From Agitococcus sp. (GTDB taxonomy: Bacteria; Pseudomonadota; Gammaproteobacteria; Pseudomonadales; Moraxellaceae), in contig JAUSLJ010000050.1 in NCBI GenBank assembly GCA_030646715.1, positions 1 to 60,930 of the forward strand: a stretch of DNA of 60,930 nucleotides, read 5' to 3'. Numbering within the stretch: position 1 is the stretch's first letter; the number at the start of each line of letters is the position of its first letter. A program made the position numbers and the translations under genes. The notes below the pieces were generated by a model that saw only the letters and a list, made by a program, of their open reading frames with translations, did no database searches and was not told the origin of the DNA. This document shows, piece after piece, positions 44,552 through 54,700 of the stretch.

Positions 44552-45274
44552 TTATTCTGGCGAGTTATACACTGGAAACGGTAATGGCGTTTTACCGTGC
44601 TTATATTCATCATTACCCATCATTCGTAATAAACCCAGTAAAATACTATATGGTGCTTGGCGTTGAATATAGTTATTCGCCCATGCTGGCACACGCCCGC
44701 CTGGATCAACATAGCCTTCGGCTTCAACGTGAACTTTATTGTTAGGCAATGGGGTGTAAGTTAATATCATATCTTCGGCCAGCATTCTGACCAATGGTGG
44801 CTTTTCAGGTATGTAATTCGGTTCAGCTTTGACAACCATCTTAATAAAATTTTTGCCTTTTTTCTGAGGCTCTATCATGGCGTGTAAAATAACATCACGG
44901 TTAGGTAGGCCAAAGGGAGCGCGATGTTTGAGATAAATATAATATTCAGTGGGGGAGACAACCTTGAGCATTTTGCCTTCTAAAACTTCCCAATACCATT
45001 TGGTATAGTTTTCGGCATCGAGCATCACCCGCACACCTGCTTCCATTGTGCTATCGAGTACGGCGTCTACTTTAAACGAGCGAAAGCGTTTGCCATCTTC
45101 TAGTTTGGCATAGGTTTTAATGTTGCGACGCTGATCGTTCTTTACCAACACCCATTCATTGCCGAGCTTTTCCTGAATGTCATCCAAGCTATCATCATCG
45201 TTGGCAGCGTAAAGAGGTGGTGCAATAGACAGCGTCATCAACATCGCGAGAGCGAACGCAAAACGGCGTGGCAT
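44552..45274 (-). CDS. Secreted START/SRPBCC-like lipid-binding protein, paralog 1
   Basis: 240 aa with a signal peptide ending near YAAND, start supported by GGAG. The mature domain has DAENYTKWYWEVLEG, PTEYYIYLKHRAPFG, NRDV and a C-terminal amphipathic helix (WANNYIQRQAPYSILLGLLR), matching the START-like lipid-transfer group seen in some Proteobacteria. It and the next gene are tandem duplicates. A periplasmic lipid or steroid carrier is plausible. Confidence 0.7.
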   Translation of the reverse strand: MPRRFAFALAMLMTLSIAPPLYAANDDDSLDDIQEKLGNEWVLVKNDQRRNIKTYAKLEDGKRFRSFKVDAVLDSTMEAGVRVMLDAENYTKWYWEVLEGKMLKVVSPTEYYIYLKHRAPFGLPNRDVILHAMIEPQKKGKNFIKMVVKAEPNYIPEKPPLVRMLAEDMILTYTPLPNNKVHVEAEGYVDPGGRVPAWANNYIQRQAPYSILLGLLRMMGNDEYKHGKTPLPFPVYNSPE

Positions 45275-45365
45275 AGTTTGAACTCCATTATTTTTTATTT
45301 TCTAGGCTGAGGATAGCACTATCCATATGCGTATTGAAGTAGCTTGTTGTTTGTATAAAAGCGAC

Positions 45366-46091
45366 TTAATCAGGTGAATTGTTAATAGGGAACGGTAAAG
45401 GCTCTTTACTGTTACGATATTTTTCATGTTCAGTCATGCGTAATATGCCTAGCATAATACTATATGGGGCACTGCGCTGAATGTAGTTGTTTGCCCAACC
45501 AGGCACTCTACCACCAGGGTCAACATATCCTTCGGCTTGAACGTGGAGTTTGTTATTTGGTAACGGCGTATAAATAAGTGTCATGTCTTCGGCAACCATT
45601 CTGACCAGCGGCGGCTTTTCGGGCACAAGGTCTTTAATTGCTTTTACTCGCATAGTAATAAAGTTCTTACCTTTGCTTTGTGGCTCAAAGAGTAGTACTC
45701 CAGCGACATCACGATTAGGTACACCATATGGCGCACGGTGTTTTAGGTAAATGTAATATTCAGTCGGTGAGTTAGCTCTTATTATGTGGCTTTCTAGTAT
45801 TTCCCAATACCATTTTTTATAGTTTTCAACATCTAATATCACACGGACTGCGGTTTCTAAAGTGCTATCTAATACAGCATCTACTTTAAATGAACGGAAA
45901 CGTTTACCGTCTTCTTGTTTCACGTAGGTTTTGATTTGGCGTAATTGGTCGTTTTTGATCAATACCCATTCAGTGCCGAGTTTTGTTTGTATTTCATCTA
46001 AGCCATCATCGTTATCATTGGCAGCATAACTGGGGAAAGCAACAAACAATGTCATCAACGCGGTGAGTTTTAAAGCTAAATAACGCGGCAT
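45366..46091 (-). CDS. Secreted START/SRPBCC-like lipid-binding protein, paralog 2
   Basis: 241 aa from ATG 46091 (MPRYLALKL), chosen over 46109 because GAGG precedes it and its paralog begins MPRR. It is strongly similar to the neighbouring paralog throughout (VDPGGRVP, NNYIQR, LPFP). The two differ most at the central region and in the tail. They are 91 bp apart and may be expressed together. Confidence 0.7.
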   Translation of the reverse strand: MPRYLALKLTALMTLFVAFPSYAANDNDDGLDEIQTKLGTEWVLIKNDQLRQIKTYVKQEDGKRFRSFKVDAVLDSTLETAVRVILDVENYKKWYWEILESHIIRANSPTEYYIYLKHRAPYGVPNRDVAGVLLFEPQSKGKNFITMRVKAIKDLVPEKPPLVRMVAEDMTLIYTPLPNNKLHVQAEGYVDPGGRVPGWANNYIQRSAPYSIMLGILRMTEHEKYRNSKEPLPFPINNSPD

Positions 46092-46242
46092 ACCGGCCAT
46101 CCTCAACATTTTTGTAATTATTTAACGTAATCGTAACATGAACCATTAACGGGTTGTAGTAGGCGTTTTTATCAGATTTAAATACGAATTGTTCGGGGTC
46201 ATCTTTGAGGTGACAGAATCAAGGTGATCTAAAAGTTAAGGA

Positions 46243-46269
46243 CTGCTATGAGGCGATTTCTCATAGCAG
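46243..46269 (-). terminator. Terminator-like hairpin after the flavin monooxygenase gene
   Basis: CTGCTATGA-GGCGATTTC-TCATAGCAG, 13 bp past the stop on the minus strand, with a weak T-rich tail (CTTAACTTTT). Confidence 0.6.
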
Positions 46270-46281
46270 CACATGGAGGGT

Positions 46282-47829
46282 TTAATGAGTGGTAGTTGCC
46301 GTAGCCGCCTGAATGGAAACAGTTTGAACGTTAGCTTGCTGACACTTTACCCAACGATAAGCATCCATATCGACTTTCCGTGTTTCTAGCCAATAACGCC
46401 ATGTTGACCACGGCCAAATAGTAAAGTTTTTACCGCCTTCTTGTTGATACCAACTTAAACAACCCGAATCCCAAACAGTGCCTTGTAGATTCGCTTGCAC
46501 TTTTTCATTAAAGGCTTTTTGCACATCGGGTTTGACATCTAAATAATCCGCATTTTTCTCTTTTAGGGTTTTGAGGCACTCCATAATGTAATGCACTTGC
46601 GCTTCAATCATAAAAATAATGGAGTTATGACCTAAAGCTGTATTCGGCCCGACAAGTTGATGTAAATTTGGAAAGCCTGTCACACTCACGCCATAATAGG
46701 CTTCTGCGCCATCTTTCCAGTCTTGCATTAAGTCATGATTAGGTAAGCCTGTGCAGGGGAAACCTTTCATATAAATGCGCGGATCAACAATAAAGCCTGT
46801 CCCTAAAATAATGCAATCGGCAGGACGAGATACGCCATCGCTGGTGACAATACTGTTCTCACGCACTTCTTGAATGCCGTCTGTCACCAACTCCACATTT
46901 TTACGGTTAAAGGTTGGGAAGTATTTATTGGAGATTAATACGCGTTTACAGCCCAATGTGTAATCAGGTGTCAGTTTTTGAGCTAATGCTTTGTCTTTGA
47001 CTTGGAAACGAATAAAACCTTCGGCCAGTTTTTGTAAACCTTTGGCAATGGCAGGATTAAAAATTGGCCATACTCTCGATTCATTCGTCCAATATAAGCG
47101 TGCGCGATGGAGCTTACGCAAGACGGGTAATTTAGCAAAGATGGTTTTTTCAATGTCCCAATATGTCCGTTCATCACGCGGAATCACCCAAGCAGGGGAG
47201 CGTTGAAAAACATACAGTTGTTTTACGTCAGGCGCGATTTCAGGTACATATTGAATGGCACTACCACCAGTACCAATAGAAACGACATTCTTGCCTTTTA
47301 AGTCATAGTTGTGATCCCATTCTGCGGAGTGGAATACTTTGCCTTTAAAGTTTTCTAAGCCTTTGATTTTGGGCTTGCTCGGTACATGCAGCGGGCCACT
47401 GGCTAATACACAATGACGGGCGATGACGGTTTGACCATCCTGCGTCGTCACAGTCCAACGCCCTGTATCTTTGTCGAAAGAAGCACCTGACACGCTACTA
47501 TTAAAGCGAATAAACGGACGAATGCCATAGTCTTCAGTGGTTTTGAGAATGTAGTTTTGAATTTCGTACCACGGTGCATAACGCTTCGACCAATCCGCTT
47601 TACCCGCAAAAGAGAACGAATACATATGCGATTGCACATCACACGCCGCGCCAGGGTAACTGTTGTCACGCCATGTGCCACCAACATCAGCCGCTTTTTC
47701 TAAAATGATAAAATTGTCATTGCCTGCTTCACGCAGTTTAATGGCCATGCACAGGCCACCAAAGCCTGCACCAATAATGGCGACATCAACCACAGTGACG
47801 GGGGTGGGAATCGTTGCTTGACTGGTCAT
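46282..47829 (-). CDS. FAD-dependent monooxygenase (Baeyer-Villiger/FMO-like)
   Basis: 515 aa from ATG 47829 with a GAGG-type site. FAD fingerprint VAIIGAGFGGLCMAIKLREAG, FMO/BVMO motif FKGKVFHSAEWD (fingerprint F-x-G-x(3)-H-[ST]-x(2)-W), and the second Rossmann SIGTGGSAIQ. The family oxidises ketones to esters or lipophilic compounds with NADPH and O2. The divergent AraC-type gene is probably its regulator. Confidence 0.87.
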   Translation of the reverse strand: MTSQATIPTPVTVVDVAIIGAGFGGLCMAIKLREAGNDNFIILEKAADVGGTWRDNSYPGAACDVQSHMYSFSFAGKADWSKRYAPWYEIQNYILKTTEDYGIRPFIRFNSSVSGASFDKDTGRWTVTTQDGQTVIARHCVLASGPLHVPSKPKIKGLENFKGKVFHSAEWDHNYDLKGKNVVSIGTGGSAIQYVPEIAPDVKQLYVFQRSPAWVIPRDERTYWDIEKTIFAKLPVLRKLHRARLYWTNESRVWPIFNPAIAKGLQKLAEGFIRFQVKDKALAQKLTPDYTLGCKRVLISNKYFPTFNRKNVELVTDGIQEVRENSIVTSDGVSRPADCIILGTGFIVDPRIYMKGFPCTGLPNHDLMQDWKDGAEAYYGVSVTGFPNLHQLVGPNTALGHNSIIFMIEAQVHYIMECLKTLKEKNADYLDVKPDVQKAFNEKVQANLQGTVWDSGCLSWYQQEGGKNFTIWPWSTWRYWLETRKVDMDAYRWVKCQQANVQTVSIQAATATTTH

Positions 47830-47931
47830 ATTGCACCTCTTGACGAAAATCATGTTTGTATTGGTACTGTCGTGCAGTTTATATCCCGTATTTATTTTGT
47901 GGATATGATAGTCTTTGCCAATAATTGATAT

Positions 47932-47943
47932 TTTTGGCCAAAA
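47932..47943. promoter_or_regulatory. TTTTGGCCAAAA palindrome in the monooxygenase-AraC gap
   Basis: A perfect 12-bp palindrome 31 bp before the AraC-type start codon, within the 144-bp divergent gap (47830-47973). It could be an operator. Family AraC sites are usually direct repeats, so this is only suggestive. Confidence 0.4.
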
Positions 47944-47973
47944 TGGATAAATAACATCAAGAAAAGGTGAGTC

Positions 47974-49005
47974 ATGAGTAGACGGTCAGTGATTGGCTTA
48001 GTGTATATGTTGCAGGGTATTACGTTATTGGGTGTTGACCCTACACCTGTGTTGGCGCGTTATGGTATTAATTTAGAAACCTTAGATCCTGCGGCTGAAA
48101 TAGAACGCGACCGAGAAATGGCGATTTTGCAAGAAGTCGCTGCGCTGATTGACAATCCGTTGGCAGGTTTAAGTATTGGTGAGTCTATTTCGACTGCAGG
48201 TTATGGCGCATTAACCATGTTGTTGATGACTTGTGAAAATACCTTGGAAGCCATGCAAGCAGGCGTACATTATCAACAACTGACCTATTTACATGGCAGT
48301 TTACATATTGACGATGAAGGTGATTTTGTTTCCTTGGTGATTTGCCCTTTACCCATGCAAGAAGGTGTACGTCGTATTCTCATTGATGGCGATTTATCGG
48401 GGACGATTAAATTACTCCGCGAGTTACAAGCACAATTGGGGCTAAAAATTTTAGCGGCAGCGGCGGAGATTTGGGTGCCCTATCCTCGTCCAAAAGAATA
48501 TCGCGCCTATGAGGATTATTATCAATGTCCTGTACGCTTTGGCACAACAGAGGCACGAATTCGCATTCCTAAGTTTATTTTGCAGTTGCCTTTTTCAACG
48601 GCTAATCGCACCGCTAATTTACTCTATCGTCGTCAATGTGATGCCTTATTAGCGCAGCGTTATAAATATGATGGTTTAACAGGCAAAGTATTAGCGTATT
48701 TAGAGTTGTTAAATGGCGGCTATCCTGCGGCGGATACGGTGGCGAAAGTGATGGGCATGACTGGTCGGAGTTTTCGGCGGCAATTAAGTGCCGAACAAAC
48801 ATCATTTCGACAATTATTAGACCGTGCGCGTTACCAAAAAGCCTGCAGCTATTTAAAAGATTCGAGTCAGTCAATTGACCAATTAGCCCAACTGCTTGGT
48901 TATAGCGAGGCGGCATCGTTTATTCATGCTTTTCATCGCTGGTCGGGCATGAGTCCGTCAGTATTTCGTAAACATCAAGTTTTTTTAGGTGTTGAGCGAC
49001 AGTAA
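47974..49005 (+). CDS. AraC-family transcriptional regulator (OruR-like)
   Basis: 343 aa. The N-terminal domain (LQGITLLGVDPTPVLARYG, then AGLSIGESISTAGYGALTMLL) matches the arabinose-binding-like domain of the OruR/alkane-type AraC group, and the C-terminal AraC HTH pair has SLKD..SIDQLAQLLGYSEAASFIHAFHRW. It is divergent from the flavin monooxygenase gene and likely controls it. Confidence 0.9.
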   Translation: MSRRSVIGLVYMLQGITLLGVDPTPVLARYGINLETLDPAAEIERDREMAILQEVAALIDNPLAGLSIGESISTAGYGALTMLLMTCENTLEAMQAGVHYQQLTYLHGSLHIDDEGDFVSLVICPLPMQEGVRRILIDGDLSGTIKLLRELQAQLGLKILAAAAEIWVPYPRPKEYRAYEDYYQCPVRFGTTEARIRIPKFILQLPFSTANRTANLLYRRQCDALLAQRYKYDGLTGKVLAYLELLNGGYPAADTVAKVMGMTGRSFRRQLSAEQTSFRQLLDRARYQKACSYLKDSSQSIDQLAQLLGYSEAASFIHAFHRWSGMSPSVFRKHQVFLGVERQ

Positions 49006-49088
49006 ATGTCGTTTTGTTTGACAGCTATGTTATTAATTCTATTAAAGAAGTTTATTATTTATCGTTTTTATTGCGGTAACAATGGACT

Positions 49089-49511
49089 ATGCGTTTTAGT
49101 GAACAGCAGTTAGAAAAGATATTTTTACGAACATCAGGTTATTGTCATATTTGTCATAAAAAATTAGGAATTAACAACTATGCGGCTGAAGGTAAACGTG
49201 GGGCGTGGGAGGTAGAGCATTCCAACCCTCAAGCTAAAGGTGGAACGCATCGCTTAACGAATTTATATCCTGCGTGTATCCGTTGTAATCGTACTAAAGG
49301 GACTAAAAGTAGCCGTGTCGCACGTGCCAAACATGGCAAAACCCGTGCGCCTTTATCACACCTTAAACGTCGAAAAGCCAAAGTCACCAACGCGTTCAAA
49401 GGTGCGTTATTGGGTGGCGTGACAGGTATATTTATTGCAGTTGATGTGGCGGGGGCTTTGGTTCTTGTTGGAGTGTTAATCGGTTATTGGCGTAATCCTG
49501 ATGCTGATTAA
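49089..49511 (+). CDS. HNH nuclease with a hydrophobic C-terminus
   Basis: 140 aa. Zinc pair C19xxC22 (CHIC), catalytic EVEHSNPQAKGGTHRLTN and second pair CIRC define the HNH module. A basic linker (~75-100) is followed by a glycine-rich hydrophobic stretch (~104-131, GALLGGVTGIFIAVDVAGA) that could cross or insert in a membrane. The HNH module resembles restriction-type HNH. The function is unknown; it precedes an AIM24/M48 pair by 59 bp. Confidence 0.7.
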   Translation: MRFSEQQLEKIFLRTSGYCHICHKKLGINNYAAEGKRGAWEVEHSNPQAKGGTHRLTNLYPACIRCNRTKGTKSSRVARAKHGKTRAPLSHLKRRKAKVTNAFKGALLGGVTGIFIAVDVAGALVLVGVLIGYWRNPDAD

Positions 49512-49570
49512 ATTAATATGCTATCTTCCGCTTAATTTAATTTGGTTTTATTTTTTCAAGGAGTTAGAAC

Positions 49571-50371
49571 GTGTCAGATATTTCTTATCAGATTCATGGT
49601 TCAGATTTACAGTTTGTTGAGGTGACGTTGCCGCCTAATACTGCCATTGTGGGTGAGCAAGGGGCAATGATGTATATGGATGATCATTTACAAGTTGATA
49701 CAGTGCTTGGCGATGGTTCTCGCTCCAGTTTTGGCGGCATTGGTCGTTTTTTTAAAGCCTTTAAACGTAGTTTTACGGGTGAGTCGTTATTTAGTGGCCG
49801 TTATAGTAATTCTATTCAAAAAAATCAGCGGGTGGCATTTGCTGCACCAACCTTGGGTAAAATTATTGCTGTAGATTTGGCGGAAACAGGCGGCGAGTTA
49901 ATCTGTCAAAAAGGCGCATTTTTGGCTGGTGAAAGCGGCACAGAAGTCAATATTGCATGGCAAAAACGCTTACGGGTCGGCTTTTTCGGTGGCGAAGGTT
50001 TCATCATGCAGCGTATTTCGGGTAAAGGCGTGGTGTTTATTAATGCCACAGGCGCATTAACCGAAATGACTTTATCTGTTGGTGAGACGTTACGGGTTGA
50101 TAGTGGCTGTTTGGTGGGTCTGAGTTCGTCGGTGACTTATGATATTAACTATGCAGGCAAAATTAAAACAGCCATTTTTGGTGGTGAAGGATTATTTTAT
50201 GCCAGCCTACAAGGGCCTGGCCGCGTGTGGATTCAATCCTTACCGATGAGTCGTTTAAGTGCGGAAATTATGGGTAATGCTTTGGCGGGCAATAAGCGCG
50301 GCATGGGTGGTAAATTTTATATGCTATTGGTGATTACTCTCGTATTAATTTCTCTTTTTACGGGGCAATAA
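49571..50371 (+). CDS. AIM24/TIGR00266-family protein
   Basis: 266 aa, GTG start supported by AGGAG. Two beta-rich repeats, with VTLPPNTAIVGEQGAMMYMDD and GFFGGEGFIMQRISGKG, and a C-terminal TM helix (YMLLVITLVLISLF). The family is a trimeric beta-prism of unclear function. It overlaps the M48 gene by one base, so the two are probably co-translated. Confidence 0.85.
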   Translation: MSDISYQIHGSDLQFVEVTLPPNTAIVGEQGAMMYMDDHLQVDTVLGDGSRSSFGGIGRFFKAFKRSFTGESLFSGRYSNSIQKNQRVAFAAPTLGKIIAVDLAETGGELICQKGAFLAGESGTEVNIAWQKRLRVGFFGGEGFIMQRISGKGVVFINATGALTEMTLSVGETLRVDSGCLVGLSSSVTYDINYAGKIKTAIFGGEGLFYASLQGPGRVWIQSLPMSRLSAEIMGNALAGNKRGMGGKFYMLLVITLVLISLFTGQ

Positions 50372-51486
50372 TGTCTATGCACACCATTCGCGCTTTATTA
50401 TTTGGTGGCGATTTACCTCCTGTAGGTGCCAAGGTTTTTGCTTATTTTCAAGAACATCGTTTAATTATTGAAACGATGGATATGAGTATCGAGGTGACGG
50501 ATTTAATCGTCAGTGTCGGTGGTTTTGAACATGACGAGATGTTTTTAAACTGGCTAGAAAGTTCAGGCGAAAAATGGGCATTAAAACCATACGAAGCGCG
50601 TGATATTCAAATGGTGATTGCGACTGCGCCATTAAGCTTAAAACATCAACTTGGCAAATGGCATGGCCGTAAGCAACATATCAAAATGGTATGGGGCACC
50701 ATCGCCGCTATTTTGGCGTTTTGTGTGTTATCGGTATTGGTGTTGTGGTGGCAATATGACCGTGCGCTGACTTGGGTGGTGGAAAAAATTCCTGTCTCTA
50801 CCGAGGAAAAAATGGGCAACTCCATCTTGGAGCAGATACGCGCCGAAGGAGGCATTACCGAAACTGGGGTGGCAGTAAAAGCAGTACAGGACATTGGTGC
50901 AAAGTTAACCAAAGGCTCGCGCTATCAATATCAATGGGTGATAAAAACCGACAAAACCTTAAACGCTTTTGCTTTACCAGGTGGCATAGTCGTTGTCCAT
51001 TCCGCCTTAATTGAAAAAGCCCGTAATGCCGATGAATTAGCAGCGGTATTGGCCCACGAAGTACAGCATATTGAACAACGTCATTCCCTGAAAAACTCCG
51101 TTAACAGCTTGGGCTGGGCGGCTTTGTTGACGGTGACTCTTGGGGATGTCAGTGCAGTCGCAGCACTGATGGCACATCAAATGGGCGCGATGTATTTTAG
51201 TCGTGACCTTGAAGATGAAGCGGATAGACTAGGTTTCCAAGCATTGATTCGTGCCAACATCAAACCCGATGGCATGGTGACGTTTTTTCAAACCATGGCA
51301 AAAGAAGAAAAAGGTGATGCTCCTGCGTGGATATCTTCTCATCCTGCAACCGTTGAACGGATTAAAACGATTCAAGGATTGATTCAAAAACAACCTTGTC
51401 CGCCGTGTGTGTCTTTAAGTTTTGATTGGCCAACCATTCAAGCCCAAATGCTTGAGTTGGGTTCTGATAAAAAATCTGCGTCTTGA
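50371..51486 (+). CDS. M48-family zinc metallopeptidase (membrane-anchored)
   Basis: 371 aa. One TM helix near residues 108-130 and the zinc motif LAHEVQHIEQRH (HExxH near 229), with the third ligand in SRDLEDEADRLG. It is in the BepA/HtpX-like M48 group. The N-terminal ~100 residues are unlike common M48 and may read a partner, perhaps the AIM24-like protein. Hairpin 51620-51644 follows. Confidence 0.87.
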   Translation: MSMHTIRALLFGGDLPPVGAKVFAYFQEHRLIIETMDMSIEVTDLIVSVGGFEHDEMFLNWLESSGEKWALKPYEARDIQMVIATAPLSLKHQLGKWHGRKQHIKMVWGTIAAILAFCVLSVLVLWWQYDRALTWVVEKIPVSTEEKMGNSILEQIRAEGGITETGVAVKAVQDIGAKLTKGSRYQYQWVIKTDKTLNAFALPGGIVVVHSALIEKARNADELAAVLAHEVQHIEQRHSLKNSVNSLGWAALLTVTLGDVSAVAALMAHQMGAMYFSRDLEDEADRLGFQALIRANIKPDGMVTFFQTMAKEEKGDAPAWISSHPATVERIKTIQGLIQKQPCPPCVSLSFDWPTIQAQMLELGSDKKSAS

Positions 51487-51518
51487 TGTGGGCAGTGCTG
51501 TTTGTTGAATCTGAAAAT

Positions 51519-51610
51519 GTCCCCTACCTTGGTAAGGGGAGGGCTAGGGTGGGGTTTAGCGTCATGGCAAATAACCCCCTCCCAACCTCCCCCTTATCAG
51601 GTGGAGGAGC
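51519..51610. repeat. Dispersed palindromic repeat family 1, full copy
   Basis: Arm GTAAGGGGAGGGCTAGGGTG and right arm CCCCTCCCAACCTCCCCC around the loop GCGTCATGGCAAA. Closest to the copy at 3501-3594, 48 kb away. Located between the M48 gene and recC. Confidence 0.8.
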
Positions 51611-51619
51611 TGCACATCC

Positions 51620-51644
51620 GCAAGCGTCAGTATGTGACGCTTGC
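51620..51644 (+). terminator. Terminator-like hairpin before recC
   Basis: GCAAGCGTCA-GTATG-TGACGCTTGC, a perfect 10-bp stem, no T-run. It lies between the M48 gene and recC. Confidence 0.5.
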
Positions 51645-51732
51645 CAGCCAGCATTGATTGCCTATCAGCTATAATTTTTATATCTTACCCCCACTCTTTC
51701 ACCAAGGAAGAATATATAACTAGAGAGTGAAT

Positions 51733-54700
51733 ATGCTCAGCATCACCCAAAGTCATAACATGGACGATTTATTTGCTGAACTGTGCGGCTTCTTAGGCGA
51801 AAAAAATAATAATCCCTTTCAGCCGTTAACGGTGCTCGTGCCATCACTGGCCGTGGGGCGTTGGCTAACCTATGAATGGGCGAATCAGTTTGGTATCTGC
51901 GCCAATGTCAATGCCGATTATCCTGCCAATTTTATGTGGAATTGTTTTGGCAAGATTGTTCCTGAAACGCCAAAATCAGCAGTGCTGAGTCCAGAAGCCA
52001 TGCAATGGCGGCTATTTGCCGAGTTGGCAGATTTACCGAATGAACCGATTTATCAGGTGCTACATCGTTATTTAGAGCGTACACCTCAGCCATTATTAGG
52101 CCGCTGGCAGTTAGCGGGGCGCATTGCCGAAGTCTTTGGTCATTACCGCAACTATCGTCGTGATTGGTTAGCGCTTTGGCGAGAAGGAAAGCTCATCGAA
52201 AAAGCACAAACAAAACTTTTTCGTCATCAAGAGTGGCAAGCGGCATTGTGGCAAAAGCTATTTGCCGAAGAGCATCATCAACAAGGTCATTTATTACAGC
52301 AATTTGAGCAGCAATTACACGCACATCCTCATTATCGCCAACGATTACCACAACAATTAGCGGTTTTTACCACTGTTCGTTTACCTCCCAATGAGTTGGA
52401 TTTTTTTCGGGTGTTAAGCCAGTTTGTTGAGGTGCAGTTTTTTCATCTCAATCCTTGTGGCCAATATTGGGCGGATATTGTTGATGAACGTTGGCTGGCG
52501 AAGATGAAAGCGCGGCAATCAAAACGCATGAATCTCTACGATAAAGGCCACCCTTTATTAACTGCATGGGGCAAGCAACTACGCGATACATTTCGCCTAT
52601 TGTCTGAGCTTTCTGGCGGTGAACAAGAAAATGATTGGCATGATATTTTCCCTGAAATCGAACAAAAAAATCTGTTAGCGACTTTGCAACACAGTATCCA
52701 TGAAATGCTCCATGACGATAATCCGACATGGCAACTTGCGCCTGATGATAACTCCATCCAAATTCATAGTTGCCATAGTCTGACGCGACAATTAGAAGTA
52801 TTACACGACAAACTACTGGATTTATTCGCCGCAGATAAAAGCCTCAAACCGCAGGATGTGGTGGTGATGTTGCCCGATGTGGCTTCCGCCAGTGGGGCTA
52901 TTGAAGCGGTGTTTGGCACAGTGGCCGAAGAGCGTCGTATTGCATGGCAATTAACTGGAGTTGCCAGCCCCGAAGAAAACAGTTTGTGGCGTGCGTTTGA
53001 CGGTTTGTATCAACTCACCCAAGGCAGATTTACCCAATCAGAGTTTATCGACTGGCTGAGTTTAGCCCCTGTCATGGCTTATTATAAATTGGCGGCAGAA
53101 GACTTAGAGCAATGCGTGTTGTTATTAGAGCAAGCTGCTGTCTATCGTTGTTTAGACGGCCAGCATCGCGCGCAAGTCACGGGCGATAGCGGCGATACGG
53201 ATGTTGTGCATACCTTTTTATTTGGTTTAGAGCGTTTGTTATTAGCCACCGTGTTGCCGCCTGATTATCAACAAACTTATGCAGGTATTCTGCCCGTCGT
53301 AGGAATAGAAGCGGGTTCGTTTGATTTAATTGGCGTATTGACCCAAGCGGTGAGTAATTTAGCCGAACGGCGGACATGGTTACAACAACGCCAAGCCACG
53401 AGTGAAGGTTTAAAGATTCTGCAACAGGATTTACAGACGTTTTTTATCGGTCAAGTCGGTACACGAGCATGGGATAATCTTAATAACGCAGTGGAGGAGA
53501 TGCGCTCGACAGCCCAAGCCTCGCCGATTGATGAAACCGTGCCATTGTCTTTATTATTAAATGACCTACATCGACGCATGGAAGCCTCTGCGCCAGGGGC
53601 GGTGCCCGGTGGTGTGGTTCATTTTAGTCGTTTAGGCGCGTTGCGTTTATTGCCTTATCGGGTGGTGTGTATCTTAGGTTTAGAAGATACCGCCTATCCG
53701 CGTCGTGAAATCCCCAATGAGTTTGACTTGTTAGCGCAGGACGAACATCCGCGCGCAGGTGACCGCTCGCGTCGGGATGATGATAAAGGCGTATTTTTAG
53801 AAGCCTTAATGTCTGCGCAAGACCATTTCTTACTGTTTTATAACGGTTTTAGTCATCATCAAGCCGCCGTTTTCCCACCGTCAACCATGATTAACCAATT
53901 AGTCGATTATTTAGGTCGGCGTGTAGTCGGTGGCAAAAAAGCCATCCAACGCCAATGCTGGTATCAACACCGTCTCCAAGCATTTAGCCCCGTCTATTTT
54001 TATGATTCCCCAAAGACGGCGAGCGATAATGACAACTTTGCCCCCGTCAATAGAAGCTATGCCAGCGAATGGTTATCAGCCGCGCAAGCCGTCGTCGCAA
54101 TGCCAAGAGAAGATTCGCCTTTTATCAATGCAACTGTTTCCCTTGATGAGAATGGGTTTAATCAGCCGATCAGCATTGATGTATTGCATCGTTTTTATCA
54201 ACATCCTGCCAAATTCTTTTTAAGCAAACAATTAAAACTCCATATCGAAGAGTTGTCTGAGCAACATGTTGATGAAGAGCCATTACGCTTAGATAATTTT
54301 GCCAAGTGGCAATTACGCAGTGAGTTATTGTCCAGTGAGCAAACGCCTTATGCTCAATTACGCGCCAGTGGCCAATTGCCTGTAGGCGTTATTGGGGAAG
54401 TCTATTGCCAACAAAGTCAAGATGCCTTGCAGCAACTGAAAGCGGCATTAAGTTATTGTCATCGTGATATAGAGCGCGAACGTCTGGAATTGACGATTGA
54501 ATGTGCGGTGCTAAATAGCACGCGAAAAATTCATCTGACCGCGTTATTACCACCGATGACTGAACCTTATCAGCTTGGCTATTTGGTCTCCAAACTCAGT
54601 GCCAAACATTTATTACGCGCATGGTTTCAGCACATCACATGGCAAGCCGCAGGGGCAAACGCCAAAACCATTTGGCTGTTTTTAGATGAGCCGTGGGTTT

